Below are positions 40,359-49,191 of a DNA stretch of 64,000 nt, piece after piece. The notes beneath the pieces were generated by a model that had not been told where the DNA came from, did not search any database, and was given only the letters and a program-made list of their open reading frames with translations. Source of the stretch: Erwinia sp. ErVv1 (GTDB taxonomy: Bacteria > Pseudomonadota > Gammaproteobacteria > Enterobacterales > Enterobacteriaceae); assembly GCF_900068895.1 (NCBI RefSeq), contig NZ_CDPK01000003.1, positions 416,456 to 480,455 on the forward strand, written 5' to 3'. Made by a program: the position numbers and the translations under genes. Positions within the stretch are counted from its first letter, which is position 1; each line of letters begins with the position of its first letter.

Positions 40359-40386
40359 AACCGCCCCTCCAGGGCGGTTTTTTTTT
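40359..40386 (+). terminator. Intrinsic terminator after the beta-helix gene
   Basis: AACCGCCC (40359-40366) pairs with GGGCGGTT (40372-40379) around a 5-nt loop, with T continuing to 40386. It closes the lysozyme-membrane protein-beta-helix transcript. Confidence 0.9.
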
Positions 40387-40633
40387 GCAGCAAATAAAGC
40401 CGCGGTGCGCAAAAAGTGTTGGCGAACATAGCAGAAGAGTGAAATAGTACGGAATCACCCTCCAGGAATAATCCGTTTTTAGTGGACGAAATTTCTGTTT
40501 CAGGGGGAAATTGTGTGGTTTTTCTGCCAGAGGCGTTTATAAAAGTGGCAGCCTGGCCATTAGAATAAATCAGGGGTTGAGCCAGATGAAAAGGGTCGTA
40601 AAATAGGACCATTACTTAAATCAGGAGAATGAT

Positions 40634-40843
40634 GTGTCAGAAGCTGCGTCTGTTGAAAACCACCCCGATCGGCTGGAAGAGGCAAAAAATATCGCGCTGG
40701 GATGGCGTATTGTCGGCCAGATGGAACCGCATACCTTAGAGGATGCGATTCAGATGCTTCGTGACAGCTCGGCCCATGCGGCAAAAGTCTATGACCTGAT
40801 CTATGCGGAAATCGCTGAGCGTAACAAAGACCAACCGCGCTGA
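40634..40843 (+). CDS. Small acidic hypothetical protein
   Basis: The 69-residue protein (MSEAASVENHPDRLEEAKNI...) is largely helical, acidic and cytosolic, with no recognised domain. GTG at 40634 is the start, supported by AGGAG six bases upstream. It stands alone between the phage-type module and the DinI-like gene and marks the end of the accessory block or the start of the backbone. I do not recognise it. Confidence 0.65.
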   Translation: MSEAASVENHPDRLEEAKNIALGWRIVGQMEPHTLEDAIQMLRDSSAHAAKVYDLIYAEIAERNKDQPR

Positions 40844-40950
40844 GCGGAGTGCTAAGACTCACTGCACTCAATGAAATCAGGTAACCGGGCTGCTGCATGC
40901 TGAAGGGCAGGCCGGGTCAGTTAGCTGTCGTCGCGCACCTCTTCTGCTCG

Positions 40951-41196
40951 TTAATATTCGCCTGTTACCAGCCACTGATCGGCTTCTTCAAACATCTCTT
41001 CAATGACTCTCATCATGACAGCCTTATCGCTTTTGCTGGCATCGGTTTTCACGCTGTTAGCCTGCATCGGCTTGACCCGGACGTCCGCCTCCGGAAAAAC
41101 CCGCTGGATGCGTTTTTCAAGCTCGTCCAGAATCATCTGTTGAGCATTAGGTAAACCCGCTACGTTGCGCTTATCGTAAATCAGTTCAACAAACAT
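40951..41196 (-). CDS. DinI-like SOS protein (MsgA type)
   Basis: The 81-residue protein, MFVELIYDKRNVAGLPNAQQ onward, belongs to the DinI family, which modulates RecA filaments and UmuD/LexA cleavage. The C-terminal EEMFEEADQWLVTGEY is the acidic helix characteristic of the family. ATG 41196 is preferred over the upstream in-frame ATG because the family begins MFVEL. A consensus LexA box 23 bases upstream indicates SOS control. Confidence 0.88.
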   Translation of the reverse strand: MFVELIYDKRNVAGLPNAQQMILDELEKRIQRVFPEADVRVKPMQANSVKTDASKSDKAVMMRVIEEMFEEADQWLVTGEY

Positions 41197-41218
41197 GTAC
41201 TTATCCTGGTTAACTGTG

Positions 41219-41234
41219 CTGTATAAAAATACAG
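41219..41234 (-). promoter_or_regulatory. LexA box of the DinI-like gene
   Basis: CTGT-ATAAAAAT-ACAG is a perfect CTGT-N8-ACAG SOS box with an AT-only spacer. Its position just upstream of the DinI-like start fits LexA repression of that gene. Confidence 0.85.
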
Positions 41235-41300
41235 TTATTTTAACCATCCTTCAATCAAATTATGATACAGGTGGGATAACGCATAAACAGGAAATGAAAA

Positions 41301-41525
41301 ATGAAAAAAATGCTGTTAATGGCCAGCGTTCTGATGGCCGGCACGCTGCTTGCAGGCTGTACGAACAATCATATTCTGCATATGAACGACGGGCGCACGC
41401 TGGTGGTACAGGGTAAACCGCAGGTCGATAAAGCGACCGGTATGGTGCTGTACACCGATGAAAACGGCAAGCAGCAGGCGGTAAATCAGGCTGATATCAA
41501 AGAGATGAGCGCGCTGGACAAGTAG
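41301..41525 (+). CDS. YgdI/YgdR-family lipoprotein
   Basis: The 74-residue protein has a signal sequence ending in lipobox LAGC (Cys19) and the small SH3-like YgdI/YgdR domain (DGRTLVVQGKPQVDKATGMVLYTDENGKQQAVNQADI). These are outer-membrane lipoproteins of unclear function. The start follows AGGAAATGAAAA. A 13-bp stem terminator follows the stop. Confidence 0.88.
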   Translation: MKKMLLMASVLMAGTLLAGCTNNHILHMNDGRTLVVQGKPQVDKATGMVLYTDENGKQQAVNQADIKEMSALDK

Positions 41526-41532
41526 AGGGTGC

Positions 41533-41567
41533 GGACAAACCAGGAACACTCCTGGTTTGTCCCTTTT
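41533..41567 (+). terminator. Intrinsic terminator after the YgdI-like gene
   Basis: GGACAAACCAGGA (41533-41545) pairs perfectly with TCCTGGTTTGTCC (41550-41562) around the loop ACAC, followed by CTTTT. Confidence 0.8.
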
Positions 41568-41649
41568 CACGAAGGGGACAGTGTCATGTGACGGACTTTT
41601 CCCTCATAGTATTTGCGTTAAGTGAGAAAATTTCCGGAGAACGCTGATC

Positions 41650-42054
41650 ATGTTTCGCATTTTCGCCGCGGGCTGTCTGCTGGTCAGTGCCACCTTTGCG
41701 GCGCGGGCCACGCCAGATGCCCAACCGATGAACGCTGAGTTTCAAATTACCTGCCCTGGTCGTCAGACCATGACCGTCACCGAAGCACAATATGGCCTGA
41801 CCACCCTGATGTGGCCGGGTAATCATTTCCAGATTGCCGCAGGGCAGCAGCAGTCGAGCACCGACAGCGGTACGCGGGTGTCGATTGTGCTGTTTCGAAA
41901 CGGCGATCAGATGATCGTTAATAAAGCGGATCAGGAGACATTTTTCTCCTTCGAAGGGGCCAAAAAGCTGGTGCCCTGCAGCCGCAGCAGTGAACGGGAG
42001 AACAGTGCAGTCACCCTGCAGCGCACCGATGCGACCGGAAACGTAGAATCCTGA
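41650..42054 (+). CDS. Hypothetical exported protein
   Basis: The 134-residue protein has a signal peptide (MFRIFAAGCLLVSATFAARA, cleavage near ARA-TP) and a soluble domain with two cysteines (ITCPGRQ and LVPCSRSS) that could form a disulfide in the periplasm. No family was recognised with confidence; weak resemblance to small inhibitor-like beta proteins is not enough for a name. GGAGAACGCTGATC precedes the start. It converges on the MBL-like gene. Confidence 0.7.
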   Translation: MFRIFAAGCLLVSATFAARATPDAQPMNAEFQITCPGRQTMTVTEAQYGLTTLMWPGNHFQIAAGQQQSSTDSGTRVSIVLFRNGDQMIVNKADQETFFSFEGAKKLVPCSRSSERENSAVTLQRTDATGNVES

Positions 42055-42083
42055 CCCCTCAGTCAGTTAAAAAACCTGCCCGG

Positions 42084-42746
42084 CTACTCGATAACCCGCT
42101 GGCGACAATCCCGCGGCTGGTGCTCGGCTTCATCGAGCAGTGCCAGCCACTCACGTACGGTCACCTCGCACCAGCCCGGATGACCCCGTGTCACGCTCAT
42201 CAACACCACGTCTGGCCGCAGCGCCCGGTAGAACTCCAGCGATTTATGCAAATCGGCCTCGTTACTCTCGGGTAACTGCAGCGTCACCCAGCGATTGCCA
42301 TCCCGTACCAGCGTGCCCCCGACAAACAGATAGGTTTTGCCGAAGGGGGAGGCATAAAGATAGGTGGTACTGCCTGGCGTATGGCCCGGCGTCGGAACCA
42401 GGTGGAAGCTGCCGCAGTGTACCTCTGCCAGGTTGAAGGTATCATCGGCTTCAACAAAGGCGCTTACTGGACCGAGCGCCCGGGTATGGCAGTAGAGGGC
42501 GGAATTAAACCGCTGTTGCAGCTGTCGCGCACCGGGGCCGGCCTCCTGCCAGCCACTCAGATAATGACGGATTATCCCGCCAAGACCGGCAATCGTCTGG
42601 TGATCGTCAGCATTCTCAACGCGGGAGATCAGCATGTTGCCTCGCTCATGCTGCAACAGAAACCCATGCATCATCCACTCTGATTCTGTCTCACAGGCCG
42701 ACAACTCCGGCGTGGAAACCCAGAGGTCCTCATATAACTGCTTCAT
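42084..42746 (-). CDS. Metallo-beta-lactamase-fold protein with degenerate metal site
   Basis: The 220-residue protein has an MBL-fold signature in the second half (GSFHLVPTPGHTPGSTTYLY, KTYLFVGGTLV). The first metal motif, normally HxHxDH, is absent; the matching place reads NADDHQTI. It is therefore likely a weak metal binder or non-catalytic relative. The sequence begins MKQLYEDLWVSTPELSACETE. It shares its orientation with ldcA, 15 bases upstream, and may be co-transcribed. Confidence 0.7.
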   Translation of the reverse strand: MKQLYEDLWVSTPELSACETESEWMMHGFLLQHERGNMLISRVENADDHQTIAGLGGIIRHYLSGWQEAGPGARQLQQRFNSALYCHTRALGPVSAFVEADDTFNLAEVHCGSFHLVPTPGHTPGSTTYLYASPFGKTYLFVGGTLVRDGNRWVTLQLPESNEADLHKSLEFYRALRPDVVLMSVTRGHPGWCEVTVREWLALLDEAEHQPRDCRQRVIE

Positions 42747-42761
42747 AGGGGCTCCGGGAAG

Positions 42762-43691
42762 TTAACGCAGCGTAGGGTGCCCTGATAACCTTAACGAAGC
42801 CTGGTTACCTTCTACTTTCAAATTGCCATGGGCGCCTAAGGGTAGCGTGACGGTATCGCGATCGTGGCCAAAAGAGAGGCCGGTAACCAGCGGCAGGCCG
42901 GTTATCTGCCGGATTAACGTCCAGACGCTGTCAAAGTCGTAGCCATTATCGTATGCGCTCAGGTTTGCAGCGGTAAAACTGCCGGTCACTATGGCTTTCT
43001 GTCGGGCCAGAATGCCGCTCTGGGCCAGCTGTAGCAGCATGCGTTCAATCTTGTAGGGATGCTCATTTACATCTTCAATGACCAGGATGCCGTCAGAGAG
43101 GGCAGGTAGCCAGGGGGTGCCCACGAGGGAGGTTATCATCGCCAGATTTCCGCCCCATACCGTCCCGCTAACGTCAACGTCCTGCGGTGGCGTTTGCCAG
43201 CTCAGGGTGAATTCTGGCGAGGTCAGCGCCCGCCAGAAGTGATCGAGGGTGAAATCAGAGAGCACCTCCGCACCAAAATTACCCGCCAGCAGCGGGCCGC
43301 TAAAGCTCTTTACGCCGTGGGTCAGCAGGGCCAGCTGGATCGCGGTGAAATCGCTATGGCCGCAAAGCGCAACGGGCTGCTCCCGAAGACGTGCGGCCAG
43401 ACCCTGATAATCGAGGTGGGGCAGAAGCCGTGACGCGCCATAGCCACCGCGCACCGCCAGCACAATATCCGGCAGCGTCGCCAGCGCTGCCAGAGCGTTC
43501 ACATCCTGCAGGCGCTCTTCGTCAGTCCCGGCAAAACGGCGATCGCGTCGGGGAATAATCTCCGTCTGGCTCACCTGATGCCCCTGGGCACGCAGCCGAT
43601 CGACGGCCAGATGGGCGGCATCCTGATTAAGGCAATAGCCGGAAGGGGCAATCAGATGAAAAGAACGCGGAGTAACGGACATAATCTTCAC
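42762..43691 (-). CDS. ldcA: LD-carboxypeptidase A (muramoyltetrapeptide carboxypeptidase)
   Basis: LdcA removes the terminal D-Ala of muropeptide tetrapeptides in cytosolic recycling of murein. The 309-residue protein has the nucleophile Ser in CGHSDFTAIQ, the acidic residue in VIEDVNEHPYKIERML and the histidine near the end in GLSFGHDRDTVTLPLGAH. The GTG at 43691 is preferred over ATG 43682 because GAGGA lies five bases before it. It is adjacent to emtA, divergent, as in E. coli. Confidence 0.94.
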   Translation of the reverse strand: MKIMSVTPRSFHLIAPSGYCLNQDAAHLAVDRLRAQGHQVSQTEIIPRRDRRFAGTDEERLQDVNALAALATLPDIVLAVRGGYGASRLLPHLDYQGLAARLREQPVALCGHSDFTAIQLALLTHGVKSFSGPLLAGNFGAEVLSDFTLDHFWRALTSPEFTLSWQTPPQDVDVSGTVWGGNLAMITSLVGTPWLPALSDGILVIEDVNEHPYKIERMLLQLAQSGILARQKAIVTGSFTAANLSAYDNGYDFDSVWTLIRQITGLPLVTGLSFGHDRDTVTLPLGAHGNLKVEGNQASLRLSGHPTLR

Positions 43692-43963
43692 TTTAATCCT
43701 CTAACGGGTGGAATAAATGGCGCATTTCAGTGTGCTACGCTTACCGCTGGCGGTCGGTTTGAGCCTTGCGCTGCATAATGTTTGCTTTTTATACTGACTC
43801 CAGTGGATTTTTTTGGCAGACCGGGGGTCCAATAACCCGATAATGACTAAAAGCCTGTCCTAAGTCACCCTCTGACCCGGCAAATTCAGAGTTACGGTAA
43901 TTTTCCACAGGTCAGCGGCGGGTATGATAGGTCGCAGGCTAAGGCGCAAAGGATAATAAAAAC

Positions 43964-44596
43964 GTGAGAAGCGTTAACTACGTTGCAATCGCAGGGGTGC
44001 TCCTGCTGGCAGGCTGTGCCAGCAAACCCCATAAACAGACCGTCACCGTACAGCAAACACCATTAACCAAGGCCCCACCGCAAAAGGTGGCGCAGGCGTG
44101 GTCGATCTTTACGGAGAATGCGGCCCACAGCTACGGAATCGATCAGAAGCTGGTAGATGCCATCATTTCAGTGGAATCGGGCGGCAATCCAACGGTAGTC
44201 AGTAAGTCGAATGCCATTGGATTGATGCAGATTAAAGCCTCCACGGCCGGCCGTGAAGTCTATCGCGTCCAGGGGCGTCGCGGTCAGCCAAGCAGTTCGG
44301 AGCTGCGCGATCCGGTGAAAAATATTGATATCGGTACCGCCTATCTGAAAATTTTGCAGGATCAGTCGCTGGCGGGCATTCGCGACCCTGAAACGCTGCG
44401 TTACGCGACGATCGTTTCCTATGCCAACGGGGCTGGCGCGCTGCTGCGCACCTTCTCTCCCGATCGCGACCGGGCAATAGCCATGATCAACGCGATGACG
44501 CCGGAAGCGTTCTATCATCACGTTCAGAGCAAGCATCCCGCTGCGCAGGCACCGCGTTATTTGTGGAAAGTCACCACCGCCTACCGGACTATTTGA
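43964..44596 (+). CDS. emtA: Membrane-bound endolytic lytic transglycosylase EmtA (MltE)
   Basis: EmtA cleaves glycan strands endolytically to form 1,6-anhydroMurNAc. The 210-residue protein starts with GTG (MRSVNYVAIAGVLLLAGCASK), has lipobox LAGC, and the lysozyme-like SLT domain with catalytic Glu in AIISVESGGNPTVVSKSNAIGLMQIK. The C-terminal SYANGAGALLRTF and AYRTI ends are typical. The upstream GGGTATGATAGG contains a -10-like TATGAT (43922-43927). Confidence 0.95.
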   Translation: MRSVNYVAIAGVLLLAGCASKPHKQTVTVQQTPLTKAPPQKVAQAWSIFTENAAHSYGIDQKLVDAIISVESGGNPTVVSKSNAIGLMQIKASTAGREVYRVQGRRGQPSSSELRDPVKNIDIGTAYLKILQDQSLAGIRDPETLRYATIVSYANGAGALLRTFSPDRDRAIAMINAMTPEAFYHHVQSKHPAAQAPRYLWKVTTAYRTI

Positions 44597-44607
44597 ACCC
44601 TGTGTTG

Positions 44608-44636
44608 ACCGGCGGGAAGGGGATCCTCTCGCCGGT
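44608..44636. terminator. Hairpin between emtA and ycgR
   Basis: ACCGGCG (44608-44614) pairs with CGCCGGT (44630-44636) around a 15-nt purine-rich loop, in the convergent space between emtA and ycgR. Only TTT follows, so bidirectional termination is uncertain. Confidence 0.4.
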
Positions 44637-44660
44637 TTAACTCTGACAGAGTGATAACAG

Positions 44661-45398
44661 CTACTGAAAGCGGGTCGCTTTATCGCGCGCCAGGCGCTCA
44701 AGTGAGAAAATGACCTGCTGGAGCTGACGTTCCTGGTCGGCGCTAAGTTTCTGGAAGCGAAAGCTTAAACGTGGCGTGATAACGGTTTGATTTTTGCTGC
44801 CGACCACGCTGCGCTGTCCAATGTTCACTAATCGGGCATCCACCTCGAAGCGACCATATTCCCCCATCTCCAGACGCATGTTCTTAAACAGCTCACCTTC
44901 TGCCAGACCTGGCGGCAGCGGGCATTCTGCCAGTACGCTAATTCCCCCCAGCGAGATATCCTGCAGGCGGAGGCGTCCCTGTCCCCTACCGTCGGGCCAG
45001 CCCACGTAACAGATGAACAGCGGCGAGAGCGGTGCGGTTACGCGAAAAAACTCTCTGCGCTGAATCATCATCAGGTCATCAGGCAGGCCGGAGGTAAAGG
45101 CGGGCAGGCCGGTATGGCTGGTGATACTTAGTTGAGAAACGGCAAATTCAACTTTCGCCCCGGCGGTTTCCGCCGTCATATTCAGCAGCCGGGCCTCAGC
45201 GGCGAGCTGATTGTCATAATCATTACTGCCATAATCGACAATAAACCTTTCGCGATCCGCACACAGCAACCGGGTAATAAACTGGCCGCGTTGATGAGTC
45301 ACCATTACCGGGGTCTGATTTTTGACCAGATCTTTCAGGACGCCCAGCACGGCCAGCGGGCCGCGTTTGAGGTACTGCTCGTTATCTTCCTCTTTCAC
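44661..45398 (-). CDS. ycgR: Flagellar brake protein YcgR
   Basis: YcgR binds cyclic di-GMP through a PilZ domain and slows the flagellar motor by contacting MotA and FliG/FliM. The 245-residue protein has an N-terminal YcgR domain (LKRGPLAVLGVLKDLVKNQ), the RxxxR motif QRREFFRV, and the D-x-S-x-x-G motif LQDISLGGI, then a C-terminal helix. All residues for di-GMP binding are present. Adjacent to emtA, as in E. coli. Confidence 0.95.
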   Translation of the reverse strand: MKEEDNEQYLKRGPLAVLGVLKDLVKNQTPVMVTHQRGQFITRLLCADRERFIVDYGSNDYDNQLAAEARLLNMTAETAGAKVEFAVSQLSITSHTGLPAFTSGLPDDLMMIQRREFFRVTAPLSPLFICYVGWPDGRGQGRLRLQDISLGGISVLAECPLPPGLAEGELFKNMRLEMGEYGRFEVDARLVNIGQRSVVGSKNQTVITPRLSFRFQKLSADQERQLQQVIFSLERLARDKATRFQ

Positions 45399-45538
45399 AT
45401 CCCTCTCCTGATGAATGTTGAAACCAGATTTGAATAGTTCTGCGGCAATTTATCGGCAGATTCTGATGACTTCTTAACACCTGTTATAAAAAAGTTGAAA
45501 AAAACTTTAGATTTAAATCACAAGGTTAGAATCTTAGC

Positions 45539-45546
45539 CTATACTT
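45539..45546 (+). promoter_or_regulatory. -10 element upstream of ymgE
   Basis: CTATACTT, with the extended -10 features favoured by sigma S (C at -13, TATACT), lies 36 bases before the ymgE start. The gene belongs to a stress-response family, so sigma S control is plausible. Confidence 0.4.
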
Positions 45547-45581
45547 ACGCGGTCTAAATGTAGCAAGGGAAGGAGTAGGGA

Positions 45582-45833
45582 ATGGGTATTATATCGTGGA
45601 TCATTTTTGGTCTGATCGCAGGTATCATTGCTAAATGGATTATGCCGGGTAAAGACGGCGGTGGTTTCATCATGACCGTTATCCTGGGCATCGTGGGTGC
45701 AGTGGTCGGCGGCTGGATCAGCACCACGCTGTTCCATATGGGCAAGGTTGACGGTTTCAACTTTGGTAGCTTTGCCGTGGCGGTGGTAGGCGCGATTGTC
45801 GTGCTGTGGATCTACCGCAAAGTCAAAAGCTGA
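45582..45833 (+). CDS. ymgE: YmgE/YeaQ (GlsB) family stress membrane protein
   Basis: The 83-residue protein has three hydrophobic segments (about 3-20, 27-46, 62-80) with glycine-rich motifs (GLIAGIIAKWIMPGKDGGG, ILGIVGAVVGGW) typical of the transglycosylase-associated GlsB/YeaQ/YmgE family. AAGGAGTAGGG precedes the start. Its position next to ycgR and emtA matches E. coli ymgE. A strong terminator follows. Confidence 0.88.
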   Translation: MGIISWIIFGLIAGIIAKWIMPGKDGGGFIMTVILGIVGAVVGGWISTTLFHMGKVDGFNFGSFAVAVVGAIVVLWIYRKVKS

Positions 45834-45851
45834 CGCATACGCAATTGAATG

Positions 45852-45883
45852 AAAAAGGGAGACGGAAACGTCTCCCTTTTTTT
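45852..45883 (+). terminator. Intrinsic terminator after ymgE
   Basis: AAAAAGGGAGACG (45852-45864) pairs with CGTCTCCCTTTTT (45869-45881) around a GAAA loop, ending in T. It also lies 17 bases beyond the stop of the convergent MFS transporter and may serve both directions. Confidence 0.9.
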
Positions 45884-45899
45884 GTCTGTCTGCGACGGA

Positions 45900-47177
45900 T
45901 CAGGTTTCCAGTGGCTTCAGATGATCGTCGGCGCGCAGGGTCATAATGGCGATGGCGCTGATAATACAGGTCAGCGTCACGTACCAGGCGGGGATAAACA
46001 CATTGCCCGTCCGGGCTATCAGACCGGTAATAATCAGCCCGGCACAGCCGGAAAACACCGCGTTAGAGAGCGAATAAGCCAGCCCCAGTCCGGTATAGCG
46101 TACCCGGCCAGGAAACATCTCTGCAAGCATGGCAGGCCCCGGCCCGGCAATGATACCGACCACCCCGCCCGCCATCATCACTGCCAGGGCTTTCAGCCAG
46201 ACTGACGTGGTGGGCTGCTGGAGCAGCGCCAGCAGCGGAAAGCTGAATACAATCACCGTTACCATCGCCAGCAGCATTATGCGGCGCCGACCAAAGCGAT
46301 CGCTCAGCCGTCCGGCGGGCAGGATGGTGAGGGCAAAGCCCAGATTACCCAGTACGGTCGCCGCCAGCGCCTGCTGAAAGCTGGCGTGTAATGACGTCTG
46401 CAGCCACGAGGGCATAATCACCAGGAAGGTATAGCCCGCCGCCGACCAGCCCATCATTCTGCCAATGCCCAGCACGATGGCTTTTACCACCACCGGTAAG
46501 GGCGCAGGAAGAGTATGCTGCGCGGCAGCAAAGGCCGGCGGTTCCTCCAGCTGAGTGCGCAGCCAGAGCGCCACCACGCCAAGCGGCAGGGCAAGCAGAA
46601 ACGGCACCCGCCAGCCCCAGCGCGTGAGCTGATCGCCGGTAAGCACGGCGGCCAGAACCGCCACCGTCGCCGCGCCCGCCAGCAGACCCAGCGCCACGGT
46701 AAAGGACTGCCATGCGCCGTAGCGCCCACGCTTACCCGGTGGGGCGAGCTCGGTCATCAGGGCCACCGCGCCACCAAATTCACCTCCGGCGAACAGGCCC
46801 TGAAGCATCCTCAGCAGGGTAAGCAGCAGCGGGGCGGCAACGCCTGCAACGGCGTAGGTGGGCATCAGGCCAATCAGGAAGGTGGCAGAGGTCATCAACA
46901 GCAGCACGGCAATCAGCGTCGGTTTTCGACCAATGCGATCGCCAATACGACCAAAAATCATGGCGCCGATGGGACGGCAGAAAAAGGCCAGTGCAAAGGC
47001 GGCATAGGTCAGGATCAGGCCGGTCAGTTCACTTTCTCCCTCAAGCTGGAAAAAGTTTTTGGCAATAATGGTCGCCAGAAAGCCATAAACAGCAAATTCA
47101 TACCACTCAATAAAATTGCCCGTTGAGGCGGCAATCAACATTTTCTTATCCGGAACGGGGGCAGTTGCGTTATGCAT
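45900..47177 (-). CDS. MFS transporter of the metabolite:H+ symporter (MHS) family
   Basis: The 425-residue protein has 12 predicted helices. It opens AASTGNFIEWYEFAVYGFLATII, the MHS signature, and has GDRIGRKPTLI in loop 2-3, LLRMLQGLFAGGEFGGAVALMTELAPPGKRGRYGAWQ and SDRFGRRRIM in loop 8-9. Relatives include ShiA, KgtP and ProP, which import organic acids or osmolytes; the substrate here cannot be read. It is convergent with ymgE and downstream of treA in the same direction. Confidence 0.88.
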   Translation of the reverse strand: MHNATAPVPDKKMLIAASTGNFIEWYEFAVYGFLATIIAKNFFQLEGESELTGLILTYAAFALAFFCRPIGAMIFGRIGDRIGRKPTLIAVLLLMTSATFLIGLMPTYAVAGVAAPLLLTLLRMLQGLFAGGEFGGAVALMTELAPPGKRGRYGAWQSFTVALGLLAGAATVAVLAAVLTGDQLTRWGWRVPFLLALPLGVVALWLRTQLEEPPAFAAAQHTLPAPLPVVVKAIVLGIGRMMGWSAAGYTFLVIMPSWLQTSLHASFQQALAATVLGNLGFALTILPAGRLSDRFGRRRIMLLAMVTVIVFSFPLLALLQQPTTSVWLKALAVMMAGGVVGIIAGPGPAMLAEMFPGRVRYTGLGLAYSLSNAVFSGCAGLIITGLIARTGNVFIPAWYVTLTCIISAIAIMTLRADDHLKPLET

Positions 47178-47252
47178 GGTTAATGCCTGGGAAGGTGAAA
47201 AGAGAAAGAGTGACAGAAAAAAACGCTGTTGGGTAACAGGAAGCCGTTATGA

Positions 47253-47279
47253 CGGCAGCGCGTGAGGTACGCGCTGCCG
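47253..47279 (-). terminator. Hairpin between treA and the MFS gene
   Basis: An 11-bp perfect stem (CGGCAGCGCGT at 47253-47263, ACGCGCTGCCG at 47269-47279) with a 5-nt loop lies eight bases beyond the treA stop. No T-run follows on the minus strand, so it may stabilise the treA transcript or attenuate readthrough. Confidence 0.45.
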
Positions 47280-47286
47280 AACCTGC

Positions 47287-48948
47287 TTATTTTATATCAC
47301 CCACGTTGTTGCAGGTGATGCCTTTTGGACAGTAGAGATCCATCAGTTTCAGCGTGACGCCGTTGGTCCAGCCGAAGCCGTCCTGCAGCGGATATTCACC
47401 GCCGCCCCCGCCGCCGAGCCCTTTTCCTTCCACCACGTATTTCTCAACCAGCTTGTGCTCTTTGTCATAGGTGGTCTGAACATTTTTCAGGAAGCGAATG
47501 CCGATATCCTTCGCCAGCGCCTGCTGACCATAGTTGTTCAACCCCTCTACGGCCGCCCACTGAAGCGGTGCCCAGCCGTTCGGCGCATCCCACTGCTGGC
47601 CGTTGTTAACGGTGGTCGTGACCAGTCCACCCTCTTTCAGCAGCCGACTCTTCACCACGGCTGCCGTGCGGCTGGCCTGCTTATCGGTCGCGACCTGAAG
47701 GTAGAGAGGAAAGAGCGTCGCGGCGGTTAACTGCGGACGTACGGCACCTTTCTGCCAGTCGTAGTCCGCGTAAAAGCCCTGTTTCTCATCCCACAGATAG
47801 CGATTGATCGCCTGCTGACGTTTTTTCGCCAGCGCGTCGTAATGCCTGCTGGCGTCAGCCTGTTTCGCGACCTGATTTGCTTTCGCCAGGGTCTTTTCGA
47901 GATGGAACATCAGGGCATTCAGGTCGACCGGTACAATGCGCGTGGTCTGAATGGTGGAGATATCGTTCTGGGTGCCGAACCAGCGGGAGCTGAAATCCCA
48001 GCCGGAGGCCGCGCCCGTGCGCAAATCGCGATAAAGGCCCGCTTTCTCACGATGGTTAGCTTTCTCCGCCGTGTTGACGTCATCCAGCCAGGATTCGGTG
48101 CGCGGTACGTCGCGGGCATCCCAGTAGCGGTTAAGCAGCGTGCCGTCCTTCAGCTTCACCACGTTTTTACTCGCGTCTCCCGCCTTAAGGTTGTCCGCGC
48201 CCGCCATCCAGTAGTCGTACTCTTTCTGTAGCTGCGGCAGGTATTGAGTGTAAACGCCGTCGCCCTGATGCTGCGCCAGCAGATCGACCATCAGGCTGAA
48301 GAAGGGCGGCTGTGAGCGGCTGAGATAGTAGCTGCGGTTACCATTAGGGATATGACCATATTTATCCAGCAGGGAGGCGAAGTTATTCACCATATCCTCG
48401 ACCCGATCCCAGTGTCCGCTCTCTGCCAGGCCCAGCATGGTGAAATAGCTGTCCCAGTAATAGATCTCGCGGAAGCGGCCGCCGGGCACCACGTAGGGTT
48501 TTGGCAGCGGCAGCAGGGAATCCCAGCGCGCGGGCTGGCTGGCGGAGCGGGTCAGTACCGGCCACAGGCCATTAATATGTTCGCGCAGGCTCTGCCCGGC
48601 GGGCGGGACATATTTATCGCCGTCGACGGGAAGGGTGAAGTTGGTGTCAACAAAATGGCGTAAATCGAAATTACGCTGCTTCTTCTGCATCTGCCAGTCA
48701 GCAAGAATGGTCGAGGGATCGCTCTTTGGGATCGCATCCGCAAAAGTTTTCTGATCGGAAAAAAGCTTCGCCGACTGCACGGCCTGAAACAGCGGGCCCA
48801 GGCGGATATCCGGCGGCTGGGGGGACTGACTCAGCATAGATTGCTGCGCGTCGCTTTGCTTTGCAAAAGCGGTATCGGCCAGCGTGGAAGAGAGAAGCAG
48901 TGGCAGTACCAGCATGGCCCGCCATTGACGTTTTTCGACTTGTTGCAT
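47287..48948 (-). CDS. treA: Periplasmic trehalase
   Basis: TreA splits trehalose to two glucose in the periplasm, allowing use of trehalose at high osmolarity. The 553-residue protein has a signal peptide (cleavage near AFA-K), the family 37 signature 1 [15 protein letters not shown] (about 155-169) and signature 2 [13 protein letters not shown], with a glycine-rich [19 protein letters not shown] near the end. The catalytic Asp (in [12 protein letters not shown]-type segment [13 protein letters not shown]) and Glu ([10 protein letters not shown]) regions are present. GGAG precedes the start. Confidence 0.96.
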   Translation of the reverse strand: MQQVEKRQWRAMLVLPLLLSSTLADTAFAKQSDAQQSMLSQSPQPPDIRLGPLFQAVQSAKLFSDQKTFADAIPKSDPSTILADWQMQKKQRNFDLRHFVDTNFTLPVDGDKYVPPAGQSLREHINGLWPVLTRSASQPARWDSLLPLPKPYVVPGGRFREIYYWDSYFTMLGLAESGHWDRVEDMVNNFASLLDKYGHIPNGNRSYYLSRSQPPFFSLMVDLLAQHQGDGVYTQYLPQLQKEYDYWMAGADNLKAGDASKNVVKLKDGTLLNRYWDARDVPRTESWLDDVNTAEKANHREKAGLYRDLRTGAASGWDFSSRWFGTQNDISTIQTTRIVPVDLNALMFHLEKTLAKANQVAKQADASRHYDALAKKRQQAINRYLWDEKQGFYADYDWQKGAVRPQLTAATLFPLYLQVATDKQASRTAAVVKSRLLKEGGLVTTTVNNGQQWDAPNGWAPLQWAAVEGLNNYGQQALAKDIGIRFLKNVQTTYDKEHKLVEKYVVEGKGLGGGGGGEYPLQDGFGWTNGVTLKLMDLYCPKGITCNNVGDIK

Positions 48949-49191
48949 TGGTTGTTCTCCATGTCCAGACCAAATCCAGTCTGTAAGTAGTTGACCCTGA
49001 AAAGAACTTTAGTCGATTTTTCGCATTCCTTCCGCCACGAAGCCGGGAAGTGTGAAGCCGTACGGCTTTTCGTCAGGTGCAGTACCAGCAGGTCATACGG
49101 TCAGCGGGCAGATGGACTATCCCGGGCGCTGTTTTTTCTTTAATCTGAAACCATTCATCAGCATATTACCGAAAATAATGAGGGTTCTGTC

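Noticed and set aside
41272-41285. ATAACGCATAA near 41.27 kb as another copy of the repressor operator
   Set aside because: Only one half-site matches and the left half is absent, so it is probably chance.
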